The position numbers were made by a program, and so were the translations under genes. 6,211 nucleotides of DNA. Source: Prochlorothrix sp035286285. Lineage in GTDB: Bacteria > Cyanobacteriota > Cyanobacteriia > Prochlorotrichales > Prochlorotrichaceae. Position 1 is the first letter of the stretch. Each line of letters starts with the position of its first letter. The stretch lies in assembly GCA_035286285.1 (NCBI GenBank), contig JAYKJG010000028.1, positions 1 to 6,211 of the forward strand, given 5' to 3'. Positions 1 to 6,211 of the stretch are shown piece after piece. The notes below the pieces were generated by a model. The model had not been told where the DNA came from and did no database searches. It saw only the letters and a program-made list of their open reading frames with translations.

Positions 1-60
1 TGAAATGTACCCCTTGGGTCTTACTGGTTTTGTTGAATTAGCGCTGTCTAACGGGTTCTT

Positions 61-1923
61 ATGGCTGCTCCTACCCCTATCTCTAGATCTACTGGTCCCA
101 GTTCCCAGAATTTTGCCCAGAATTTCGCTCAGGCGTTTTCTCGCGGGCAGAGCGGGCGATCGCGCTGGCAATGGCCCAGTTTAGGAGTTATGGTCCTGGT
201 GCTGTGCCTATTGATCAGCAGTTGTAGCCCAGAGGCATGGCGATCGCTCCGGGTTAAAGCCGAAGTCGCCACCGTGCCCCAGGTCATCGACAGTACCCTG
301 TCGGACCCCAAAACCTTTAACTATCCCCTCAGCCAGGAGTCGCCCAACGTCTTTGGCCTCATTTATGACGGCCTCATCGGCTCCAATGGCCTAACCGGAG
401 ACCTAGAACCGGCCTTAGCAGAATCCTGGGAGATTTCTCCCGACCAGAAGACCCTGACCTTCACCTTGCGGCCTGATTTGCGCTGGTCCGATGGCGAACC
501 GCTCACCGTAGAGGATGTGGTCTTTACCTATAACCAAGTTTATTTTAATGAGGCGATTCCCACCGATGCGCGGGATATTTTGCGGGTGGGCGAAGCGCGG
601 GTGTTACCGACGGTGAGCGCAGTGGGCGATCGTCAGGTGCAAGTCCAAGTTCCCAGCCCCTTTGCGCCCCTGCTGCGGAACATGGGTCTGCCGATTTTGC
701 CAAAACATAGCCTAGAAGCCTCCATTCAGGAGCTAGACAGCCAAGGAAACCCCCGTTTTCTCTCCCTTTGGGGGACAGACACCGATCCTAAGACTGTTGT
801 GGCCAATGGCGCTTACACCTTAGCGGAGTATAAGACGGGGCAACGGGTTGTGTTTACGGCCAATCCCTACTATTGGCGCAAGGATGAACAGGGGCAGCAG
901 TTGCCCTATATCAAGCGTTTTGTCTGGAAAATCGTGGAAAGTCGGGATACCCAGTTGGTGAAGTTCCGATCGGGGGATCTCGACATCACAGAACCGATGC
1001 GCCCGGAGGACTTTCCCCTCCTCAAACAGGAGGAGAAGCGGGGCAATTTTACGGTTTATGTGGGCGGGCCGCGACCGGGGACCGTCTTTTTGGCCTTTAA
1101 TCTCAACCAAGCCAGCCGAAATGGCAAACCCCTAGTGGATCCGGTTAAATCTGCCTGGTTTAATACCTTAAACTTCCGGCAGGCCGTGGCCTACGGCCTC
1201 GATCGCCAAGCCATGATTAACACGGTTTATCGCGGCCTGGGTGCGCCGATTAACTCCCCCATTAGCATCCAAAGTCCCTATGGCCTCAGTCCTGAGGAGG
1301 GACTGCCCGTCTATGACTATAACCTCGAAAAGGCGCGAAATTTACTGCTAGAAGCGGGATTTCAGTACAACAGCCAAGGGGAACTGCTGGACAGTGCGGG
1401 CAACCGCGTCGAGTTTAACCTCATTACCAACGCTGAGAACTCGATTCGGGTCAGTGTCTGCACCCGGATTCAGCAGGATTTGGCTAAATTGGGCATGAAG
1501 GTCAATTTTACCCCGATCGCCTTTAATGTCCTGGTGGATAAGTTGGATGACTCCCTAGACTGGGAAACCCATGTTCTCGGTTTTACGGGGGGGGTAGAAC
1601 CCAACAGTGGCTCTAATATTTGGCAACCCGATGGGGGACTGCACACCTTCAACCAAAGTAAGCCGGATCTGGAGGGGTGGCAAGTCAGCGCTTGGGAGGA
1701 GCAGATCGGACAGCTTTATATTGAAGCAGCGCAGGAATTAGACGAAAACCAGCGCAAAATCCTCTATGGGGAAACCCAAAAGATTGCCCAGGAGCAGTTG
1801 CCCTTCGTGCAGTTGGTCAATGAGTTGGGGATGTCGGCGGTGCGCAATACGATCGGGCCAATCCAATATTCTGATCTCAGCGGTGCCCTCTGGAATTTGC
1901 ATGAACTCCAAGTCGAACCGTGA
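61..1923 (+). CDS. ABC transporter substrate-binding lipoprotein, family 5 (peptide/nickel type)
   Basis: This is the extracytoplasmic binding component of an ABC importer of the DppA/OppA class, which usually carries peptides, sometimes nickel or other solutes; the substrate cannot be read from sequence. The 620-residue product has basic residues R33 and R35, a hydrophobic stretch at about 41-52, and a lipobox I-S-S-C with C55 as the predicted lipidated cysteine. A family-5 signature spans about 120-139 (ALAESWEISPDQ onward), followed by RWSDGEPLTVEDVVFTY (141-157), ANGAYTLAEY (248-257), FRSGDLDI (302-309) and FRQAVAYGLDR (372-382). It is longer than E. coli OppA (about 543), partly through a long N-terminus. 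The ATG at 61 is chosen because a frame stop lies at 49-51 and no other start intervenes; the ATG at 190 (M44) would lose the basic n-region. There is no clear Shine-Dalgarno. No permease or ATPase gene adjoins it here. The family call is firm; substrate and operon are unknown. Confidence 0.93.
   Translation: MAAPTPISRSTGPSSQNFAQNFAQAFSRGQSGRSRWQWPSLGVMVLVLCLLISSCSPEAWRSLRVKAEVATVPQVIDSTLSDPKTFNYPLSQESPNVFGLIYDGLIGSNGLTGDLEPALAESWEISPDQKTLTFTLRPDLRWSDGEPLTVEDVVFTYNQVYFNEAIPTDARDILRVGEARVLPTVSAVGDRQVQVQVPSPFAPLLRNMGLPILPKHSLEASIQELDSQGNPRFLSLWGTDTDPKTVVANGAYTLAEYKTGQRVVFTANPYYWRKDEQGQQLPYIKRFVWKIVESRDTQLVKFRSGDLDITEPMRPEDFPLLKQEEKRGNFTVYVGGPRPGTVFLAFNLNQASRNGKPLVDPVKSAWFNTLNFRQAVAYGLDRQAMINTVYRGLGAPINSPISIQSPYGLSPEEGLPVYDYNLEKARNLLLEAGFQYNSQGELLDSAGNRVEFNLITNAENSIRVSVCTRIQQDLAKLGMKVNFTPIAFNVLVDKLDDSLDWETHVLGFTGGVEPNSGSNIWQPDGGLHTFNQSKPDLEGWQVSAWEEQIGQLYIEAAQELDENQRKILYGETQKIAQEQLPFVQLVNELGMSAVRNTIGPIQYSDLSGALWNLHELQVEP
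106..129 (+). repeat. 12-bp tandem duplication in the signal-peptide region
   Basis: Two adjacent 12-base units (106-117 and 118-129) differ at two positions and encode QNFA twice, followed by a related QAFS. They lengthen the segment before the hydrophobic core of the lipoprotein signal. The duplication is in frame and does not disrupt the gene. Any functional effect is unknown. Confidence 0.7.
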
Positions 1924-1940
1924 TCGTTGGGGTCGTTGGC

Positions 1941-4900
1941 TTAGCCAGAGGCGGCTTGGGGGTCGGGGTCGCCGAGGGTAATGCCTAAAACTTGGGTGTG
2001 GGAGCCACGGGCTTGGGTCACGCCGATCGTGCGCTGGGCCGCTTCAATCATCGGGCGGCGGTGACTGACGACGATAAACTGCGCCTGGTGGCACTGCTGG
2101 CGGATCACCTGGGCTAAACGCTCCACATTGGCCCCATCCAGGAAACTATCCACCTCATCAAAGGCATAGAAGGGCGAAGGGCGGTAGCGCTGAAGGGCAA
2201 AAATAAAGCTCAGGGCCGTGAGGGACTTTTCGCCTCCGGACATGGAAGCCAGTCGCCGCACGGGTTTCCCCTTGGGGTGAGCCACTAGGTTCAGGCCGCC
2301 GCTAAGGGGATCTTCGGGGTTATCCAGTTGTAAATAGCCGTCTCCATCGGAAAGTTGGGCAAAAATCTCCCGAAAGTTCTGGTTAATGGCCTCAAAGGAC
2401 TCCATAAAGGCGCGGGTGCGCAGGGTTGTGAAGGTTTCGATGCGCAGCAAAATTTCGGTGCGCTCAGACTCCAGGGTTTGCAGCTTTTCCGTCAGATCAT
2501 CCAACCGGGCCTGGGTGCGATCGTACTCCTCCAGCGCCAACATATTGACCGGCTCCATGGCTTGGATCCGCTTAGCTAGACCCCGTAGGTCATGCTGGAG
2601 GGCCGCTAAACCGGCTTTTTGGCTTTCCTCTGGGATTTCTGGCAGGGGATCGGGTAATTCCTGCTGCTGTTGGACCAAGCTGTCCCGCAGTTGGGAAAGC
2701 TGCTCCCGCCGCTGCTGTTGGGTTTCCTGGAGCTTTTGCCCCTGCCACTCCAGATCTTGGGCCTGCTGGCGCTGCTGGCGCTGTTCCCGCTCCACCCGAT
2801 CGCGCTCCTGTTTCTGGCTCCCTAGCCGCTCCTCCAAGTGAGCCATCTGCCGCCGCAGTGCGGCCACCTGCTGCTCTAAACCCTGGCGTTGCACCCCTAG
2901 GGCTGAATGTTCGTTGATTTGCTCCCCCTGGATCTGCCGCAGCCGCTGAATGTGCTGTTGGCGCTGGCTGGCCTGTTCTTGGCTGCGGTCCTGGTCCCGG
3001 ATCAGGGTCTGCAACTGCTGCTCAGCGCTGCGGAGGGCCAGTTCCTGGGTTTGTAACTCCTGCTCCTGGGCCTGGACTTGGGTTTGGCGCTGTTGCCACT
3101 CCCCGTGGATAGGAGACTGCTCTAATTCCGCTAGGGCAAGGCGTAAAAACTCTAATTCGGCTTCCTGGTTTGGAATTTGCGCTTCTAGCACCTGGAGGCG
3201 TTCTGTTGCCGCCGTGAGCGCTGTATCCTGGCTGTGGGCTTGATCGCTGAGTTGCTGCTGTTGCTGTTGGAGGCGCAGTACCGTTTGCCGCAGTTGGTTC
3301 ACCTCTAGCTGAACTTCGCGGTGGGTTTGGCGCTTTTCGCTCAGATCCTGGCCCACTTGCCGCAGGCGCTGGCTGAGGCTGGTAATTTGGCGATCGCAGC
3401 GGCCCAAAATCGCCTCAATCTGCCCTAAACGCTCCTGAAGGTCCTGCATTTCGCTGGACTCATCACCGCCCGTCCGCCCAAAGCCGATCGCCCCCCGCTG
3501 CCGCCGCAAACTGCCCCCCGTCATCGCCCCGCTAGTTTCCAGCAACTCCCCCTCTAGGGTCACAATTCGGTACTGGCCCAACTGTTGCCGTGCCGTGTCC
3601 AGGGACTCAAAAACCACCGTCCCCCCAAAGACATAGCTAAAAATCTCACGATAGCGATCGTCGCACTGCACCAAATTCACCGCATGGTCAATAAAGCCCC
3701 CTGGGGTCTGCCATTGGGGAATTTCCGCTAAACGGCTGCCCCGAATCTTGTTTAAGGGCAAAAAGGTCGCCCGCCCCCCCCTATGCTGCTTTAAGAGGCG
3801 GATTCCCTCCGCAGCAACCCGATCGTCCTCCACCACCAAATAGGTTAGTCGCCCCCCCGCCGCCACCTCCAGCGCCGTCTGGTAGCGCAGTTCCACATCC
3901 CCCAACTGGGCCACCGCCCCATGCACCCCCACCAAGCCCAACTGTTCCAGCAGGCGAGTGGCCTGGGTACCCTGGGTTTCCTGCATCGCCTGGGCTAGGC
4001 TTTCTAATTTATCCAGTTGCCGCTGCTTTTCGCGCTGTTCCTTGAGGAGACGGCCCTGGGTGTCCTGCTGCACCTGAAGCTCCTGCTCGGTTTGGGCTAG
4101 GGTTTGGGCCAGACCCGCCACCTCCTGCTCTAGCTGCACCTGGCGGGGAGCACTATCCTGGATGTGAGCCTCAGCCTCAGCCAAATCTCGGCCAATTTGG
4201 GCCAGGGCACCGCTTTGATCCTGCTGCTGTTGCTGATACTGCTGCGATCGCTCCTGGAGTTGAGCTTGCTCCCGCCGCAGGGGTTCCAGTTGGGCGAGTA
4301 AATCATCCATTTGCTGGCGCAGTTGGGTTTGCTGGGTCACCCATTCCTGGGAACGGCTGGCGATCGCATTGGCCGCTTCACGGCTCAGCGCCAGGGCCGC
4401 CCTCGCCTGATCCCGCGCTTGGGTGAGCCGCACCAGTTCCTGTCCCTCTAGGTGACGGCGCTCTGCTTGGATGCGCTGGAGATTTTGCTGATATTCAACA
4501 ACCTGAGCTTGATTTTCTTGCAACTGCTCTAGGGTTTTCTGGCCAGCGGTCTCTAGCTCCTGCTGTTGCCGCAGAACTTGCCGCAGTTCAGCCTCCTGGG
4601 TCGCCAATTGGGACTGAAGTTGCAGCAACTCCTCTTCCCCCAAGGCACGAACCTGCTGATTCAGGGCTTCTAGGACTGTTTCGGTCAGGGCGATCGTCTC
4701 CTGTAAACTGGCCAAGTTGGCCTGAAGCTGAACCTGCTCCTGGTCCCCCTTGGCGATCGTCTGTACCAGTTGCGCTTCCTCCTTCCGCCGCTGCTGCCAA
4801 ACCAAGACCCGCTCCCACTGCTGCTTTTCTTCCAATTCCCGCCGCAGTCGCTGGTATTTCTCCGCCTTTTGCCGATCCTTACTTAACCGCTCCAGTTGCT

Positions 4901-5669
4901 CCTGTAATTCTCGCTCAATAATGTGGCAGCGGTCTTCCCGCTCTTTGACTTCATCTAACTTGCCCTTCGCTTGGTTAATCTTGCGATCGAACTGGGCCAC
5001 CCCCGCCAACTCATCAATAATCTCCCGCCGCTCCCGCCCATTCATGGAGATAATCCCCGTCACGTCCCCCTGGAGCACAATATTGTAGCCTTCTGGATAA
5101 ATTCTGAGGCGATTAAGCTGCTCATGGAGTTGATTGAGGGTACAGACTTCCCCATTAATGGCATAGGTGGAGGTATAGGTACCCTGGGGGGTCACCCGCA
5201 AGCGCCGCGTGACACTCCACTCCTTTAAGTGGGTGCCAATGGCGATCGGCGATGAATTTCCTTCCGCGTCCCGATCGTCGGGCTGAAGCTGCGGCGGGGC
5301 ACTCTCCTCCAGCGGAGCCTCAGCCCCCTGTTCATCGCCCCCCTCACCCCCTAAATCAGGGAGTGTTGGCTTGGGGGAGGGAAGCAGGCTTGGGGGAGAC
5401 CAGCCCTCCAGATCGAAGGTGGCGGTTACCGTTGCTTCAACGGTCGATCGGCTGCGGGCCACCGTCTGGTTGACCAAATCCGGCAGGCGATCGGCCCGCA
5501 TCCCCTTTGAGGTAGACAGTCCTAGGGCAAACAGCAAGCCATCAAGAATATTCGACTTTCCGGAACCATTCGGCCCCGAAACCACCGTAAAACCGGGCAA
5601 CAGCGCAATATTTGCGGTACCGCCAAAGGATTTGAAGTGGGTTAGCTCAACACGCTTGATATAAACCAC
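1941..5669 (-). CDS. smc: Chromosome segregation protein SMC
   Basis: SMC is the ATP-driven, ring-forming subunit of the bacterial condensin, which with ScpA and ScpB compacts and separates replicated chromosomes. The product is about 1242 residues, numbered here from the GTG. Walker A GPNGSGKS is at 32-39, the Q-loop NIVLQGD holds Q200, and a glutamine-rich coiled coil covers about 228-570. A globular hinge spans about 575-722 (VAAGGRLTYLVVEDD through LETSGAMTGGS), and the returning coil about 735-1035. The C-terminal head has the signature SGGEK at 1144-1148, Walker B with D1171 and E1172 in FYAFDEVD, and switch H1203. All ATPase motifs are intact. A roughly 50-residue Pro/acidic insertion (about 92-144) makes it longer than B. 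subtilis SMC (1186). GTG at 5669 is preferred because family members start near VYIKR; a TTG at 5699 would add ten residues (MDKGSCGLCI) and has a stop just upstream at 5706-5708. Neither start has a good Shine-Dalgarno. scpA and scpB are not in the window. Confidence 0.96.
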   Translation of the reverse strand: MVYIKRVELTHFKSFGGTANIALLPGFTVVSGPNGSGKSNILDGLLFALGLSTSKGMRADRLPDLVNQTVARSRSTVEATVTATFDLEGWSPPSLLPSPKPTLPDLGGEGGDEQGAEAPLEESAPPQLQPDDRDAEGNSSPIAIGTHLKEWSVTRRLRVTPQGTYTSTYAINGEVCTLNQLHEQLNRLRIYPEGYNIVLQGDVTGIISMNGRERREIIDELAGVAQFDRKINQAKGKLDEVKEREDRCHIIERELQEQLERLSKDRQKAEKYQRLRRELEEKQQWERVLVWQQRRKEEAQLVQTIAKGDQEQVQLQANLASLQETIALTETVLEALNQQVRALGEEELLQLQSQLATQEAELRQVLRQQQELETAGQKTLEQLQENQAQVVEYQQNLQRIQAERRHLEGQELVRLTQARDQARAALALSREAANAIASRSQEWVTQQTQLRQQMDDLLAQLEPLRREQAQLQERSQQYQQQQQDQSGALAQIGRDLAEAEAHIQDSAPRQVQLEQEVAGLAQTLAQTEQELQVQQDTQGRLLKEQREKQRQLDKLESLAQAMQETQGTQATRLLEQLGLVGVHGAVAQLGDVELRYQTALEVAAGGRLTYLVVEDDRVAAEGIRLLKQHRGGRATFLPLNKIRGSRLAEIPQWQTPGGFIDHAVNLVQCDDRYREIFSYVFGGTVVFESLDTARQQLGQYRIVTLEGELLETSGAMTGGSLRRQRGAIGFGRTGGDESSEMQDLQERLGQIEAILGRCDRQITSLSQRLRQVGQDLSEKRQTHREVQLEVNQLRQTVLRLQQQQQQLSDQAHSQDTALTAATERLQVLEAQIPNQEAELEFLRLALAELEQSPIHGEWQQRQTQVQAQEQELQTQELALRSAEQQLQTLIRDQDRSQEQASQRQQHIQRLRQIQGEQINEHSALGVQRQGLEQQVAALRRQMAHLEERLGSQKQERDRVEREQRQQRQQAQDLEWQGQKLQETQQQRREQLSQLRDSLVQQQQELPDPLPEIPEESQKAGLAALQHDLRGLAKRIQAMEPVNMLALEEYDRTQARLDDLTEKLQTLESERTEILLRIETFTTLRTRAFMESFEAINQNFREIFAQLSDGDGYLQLDNPEDPLSGGLNLVAHPKGKPVRRLASMSGGEKSLTALSFIFALQRYRPSPFYAFDEVDSFLDGANVERLAQVIRQQCHQAQFIVVSHRRPMIEAAQRTIGVTQARGSHTQVLGITLGDPDPQAASG

Positions 5670-5700
5670 GATACACAGACCACAACTGCCTTTATCCAAA

Positions 5701-5882
5701 CCTGATTAACTGACAAAACATTTTGCCGGAGGGACGACAACCGCGCCCCGACAAGACTTGTGGGACCGTAGGGATCAAGTTTTTGGACCTGATCTCCCAG
5801 TTGACTGACCAAAAATTCTGCATAGGGCGCGAAAACCGCGCCCCGACAAGACCTTTGGGGGCGTAGGGGCCAGGTTTCCTGA
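5701..5882. repeat. Degenerate tandem repeat, units of about 72 and 80 bp plus spacers
   Basis: Unit one (5701-5772) and unit two (5788-5867) both begin cctgat and end cgtagg, and share an exact 19-nt core accgcgccccgacaagac preceded by an a (5739-5757 and 5834-5852). Each is followed by a related 15-base spacer (5773-5787 and 5868-5882), matching at 9 of 15. Unit one lacks about seven bases (ctcccag) present near the start of unit two. Traces of a third, degraded unit start at 5883. The repeat periods (87 and 95) are not multiples of three, so the frame that crosses both copies on the minus strand is not a conserved coding sequence. The array begins 32 bases upstream of the preferred smc start and therefore forms most of its leader. 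Confidence 0.8.
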
Positions 5883-5928
5883 CCCGACCCCTGCACCTCA
5901 GTTTGACCCACTTTTGTCAGTCAATCAG
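5702..5928. repeat. Inverted repeat, 17-nt arms (16/17) flanking about 190 bp
   Basis: The left arm ctgattaactgacaaaa (5702-5718) is the reverse complement of ttttgtcagtcaatcag (5912-5928) except at one base. The same right-arm sequence recurs at 5958-5974. A related copy of the left arm, with one inserted base, lies at about 5799-5814. The enclosed length of 227 bp and the lack of coding sequence would fit a MITE-like, non-autonomous element, but I see no target-site duplication beside the arms. An alternative is an intergenic repeat that folds when transcribed. Confidence 0.6.
5825..5843. repeat. GC-rich perfect 7-bp palindrome
   Basis: The arms gggcgcg (5825-5831) and cgcgccc (5837-5843) enclose an AAAAC loop. 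The structure lies inside repeat unit two. The equivalent place in unit one (about 5731-5748) has lost pairing on the left arm. No T-tract follows on either strand, so it is not a standard intrinsic terminator, although it could form a strong hairpin in the smc leader RNA. Confidence 0.6.
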
Positions 5929-5975
5929 CCTGATCTCTGCACTCAGGTTTAGCCCACTTTTGTCAGTCAATCAGC
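5891..5975. repeat. Direct repeat of about 39 bp, two copies
   Basis: The copies at 5891-5929 and 5937-5975 share an exact 23-base core (5907-5929 and 5953-5975) containing cttttgtcagtcaatcagc. Seven bases (ctgatct) separate them, giving a 46-base period. The 5' parts of the copies differ by small shifts around ctgcac and tcaggttt. The core also supplies the right arm of the inverted repeat described at 5702-5928. Confidence 0.85.
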
Positions 5976-6210
5976 ACCCAGATGATCTTGACCCAGATGA
6001 TCTTGAGCTAAAGACCTTGGCGTAAACCCCGCGTCGGAGATAATTTTTGTAGGACTTTAGTACATTAATACTAAGTGACTGTTTATTATACCTGATTCCT
6101 TCACGGTTTGGAAATGGCCAAGCGGGCAGGTTCTGTGTAGACCGCTCTAATGTTAAAATCTCTTCACGAATCCTTTGCCATCTTGCGATCGCCTCGATCG
6201 AGGGTGTCCT
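5971..6210 (-). CDS. Possible 3' end of an unrecognised gene entering from the right edge
   Basis: On the minus strand one frame is open for 79 codons from the window edge to a TGA at 5971-5973. The translation starts RTPSIEAIARWQRIREEIL, continues through NLPAWPFPNREGIRYNKQ and LKSYKNYLRRGVYAKVF, and ends SSRSSGSRSSGC. The composition (tryptophans, an amphipathic-looking start) is protein-like, but I recognise no family. The last residues come from the 15-bp duplication, and the stop lies in the second copy of the 39-bp repeat, so the natural C-terminus may have been altered by repeat growth. An open run of this length could occur by chance, and AT-rich codons and AGA/AGG usage differ from smc. 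If real, it is on the smc strand with about 300 bases between them. It could also be a decayed gene remnant. Confidence 0.3.
   Translation of the reverse strand, partial: RTPSIEAIARWQRIREEILTLERSTQNLPAWPFPNREGIRYNKQSLSINVLKSYKNYLRRGVYAKVFSSRSSGSRSSGC
5976..6005. repeat. Perfect 15-bp tandem duplication
   Basis: The sequence acccagatgatcttg occurs twice head to tail (5976-5990 and 5991-6005) with no mismatch. Read on the minus strand in the frame open from the right edge, each copy encodes S-R-S-S-G. A perfect duplication this short suggests a recent replication-slippage event. Confidence 0.9.
6085..6114 (-). promoter_or_regulatory. Candidate sigma70-type promoter facing smc
   Basis: On the minus strand an exact TATAAT lies at 6085-6090, with TTTCCA (4 of 6 matches to TTGACA) 18 bases upstream at 6109-6114. 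It would give smc a leader of about 400 nt running through the whole repeat region. The site lies within the open frame at the right edge, so it may be a chance match in coding DNA; one hexamer alone is weak evidence. Confidence 0.2.
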
Positions 6211-6211
6211 C

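Noticed and set aside
1..60. Possible promoter for the transporter gene
   Set aside because: TTGGGT and TTGAAT hexamers are present but neither has a convincing -10 at proper spacing, and the region is cut by the window edge.
1937..1947. Intrinsic terminator between the convergent genes
   Set aside because: The stem is four base pairs around TTA, with no T-tract on either side.
2355..5473. Several plus-strand open frames within the smc region, rich in C, S, W and R
   Set aside because: They are antisense shadows of the CAG- and CTG-rich smc coding sequence, with compositions unlike real proteins.
5642..5911. An 89-codon minus-strand frame starting with GTG across the repeats
   Set aside because: It crosses both repeat units in different reading phases (core offset of 95), so the repeated DNA is not maintained as one peptide, and it overlaps the smc start in another frame.
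5891..6005. CRISPR array
   Set aside because: There are only two copies of each repeat, the spacer is seven bases or none, and no regular spacing is present.
6108..6182. tRNA-like patches (ATGGCCAAGCGGGC and TTCACGAATCC followed by CCA)
   Set aside because: No acceptor stem can be formed between the ends and no anticodon arm fits, so the resemblance is partial and accidental.
6150..6211. A plus-strand ATG at 6150 with a frame open to the edge (MLKSLHESFAIL...)
   Set aside because: Only about 20 codons are visible, there is no Shine-Dalgarno, and the complementary minus-strand frame is longer. It cannot be supported without sequence beyond the window.

Overview
The window looks like chromosomal DNA of a cyanobacterium. 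The palindrome GCGATCGC (HIP1, characteristic of many cyanobacterial genomes) occurs six times in 6.2 kb (starts at 156, 240, 3390, 4244, 4360 and 6185), with many near-matches. The SMC protein carries the wording I associate with cyanobacterial SMCs (an N-terminus reading VYIKRVELTHFKSFGG and a Walker B of FYAFDEVD). I do not assign a genus.

Layout: (1) 1-60 is a short leader with in-frame stops and no convincing promoter. (2) 61-1923, plus strand, is an intact lipoprotein-type solute-binding protein of the family-5 (DppA/OppA) class. (3) 17 bases separate it from the convergent gene; I see no terminator there. (4) 1941-5669, minus strand, is a full-length smc gene for chromosome condensation and segregation, with an unusual proline-rich acidic insertion in the N-terminal head. 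(5) 5701-6005, upstream of smc, is built almost entirely of nested repeats: two related 72/80-bp units, an inverted pair of 17-nt arms that could bound a MITE-like element, a 39-bp direct repeat and a perfect 15-bp tandem duplication. (6) At the right edge a minus-strand frame stays open from 6210 to 5971. It may be the 3' end of an unrecognised gene, but this is weakly supported.

The two main genes are functionally unrelated. The first would act outside the cytoplasmic membrane in ABC-type uptake; no permease or ATPase gene is in the window. The second acts on DNA in the cytoplasm; its partners scpA and scpB are also not here. Both genes are ordinary housekeeping types. The part most worth a second look is the repeat cascade directly upstream of smc. 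I found no evidence of a new defence or mobile system, CRISPR array, RNA gene or complete insertion sequence.
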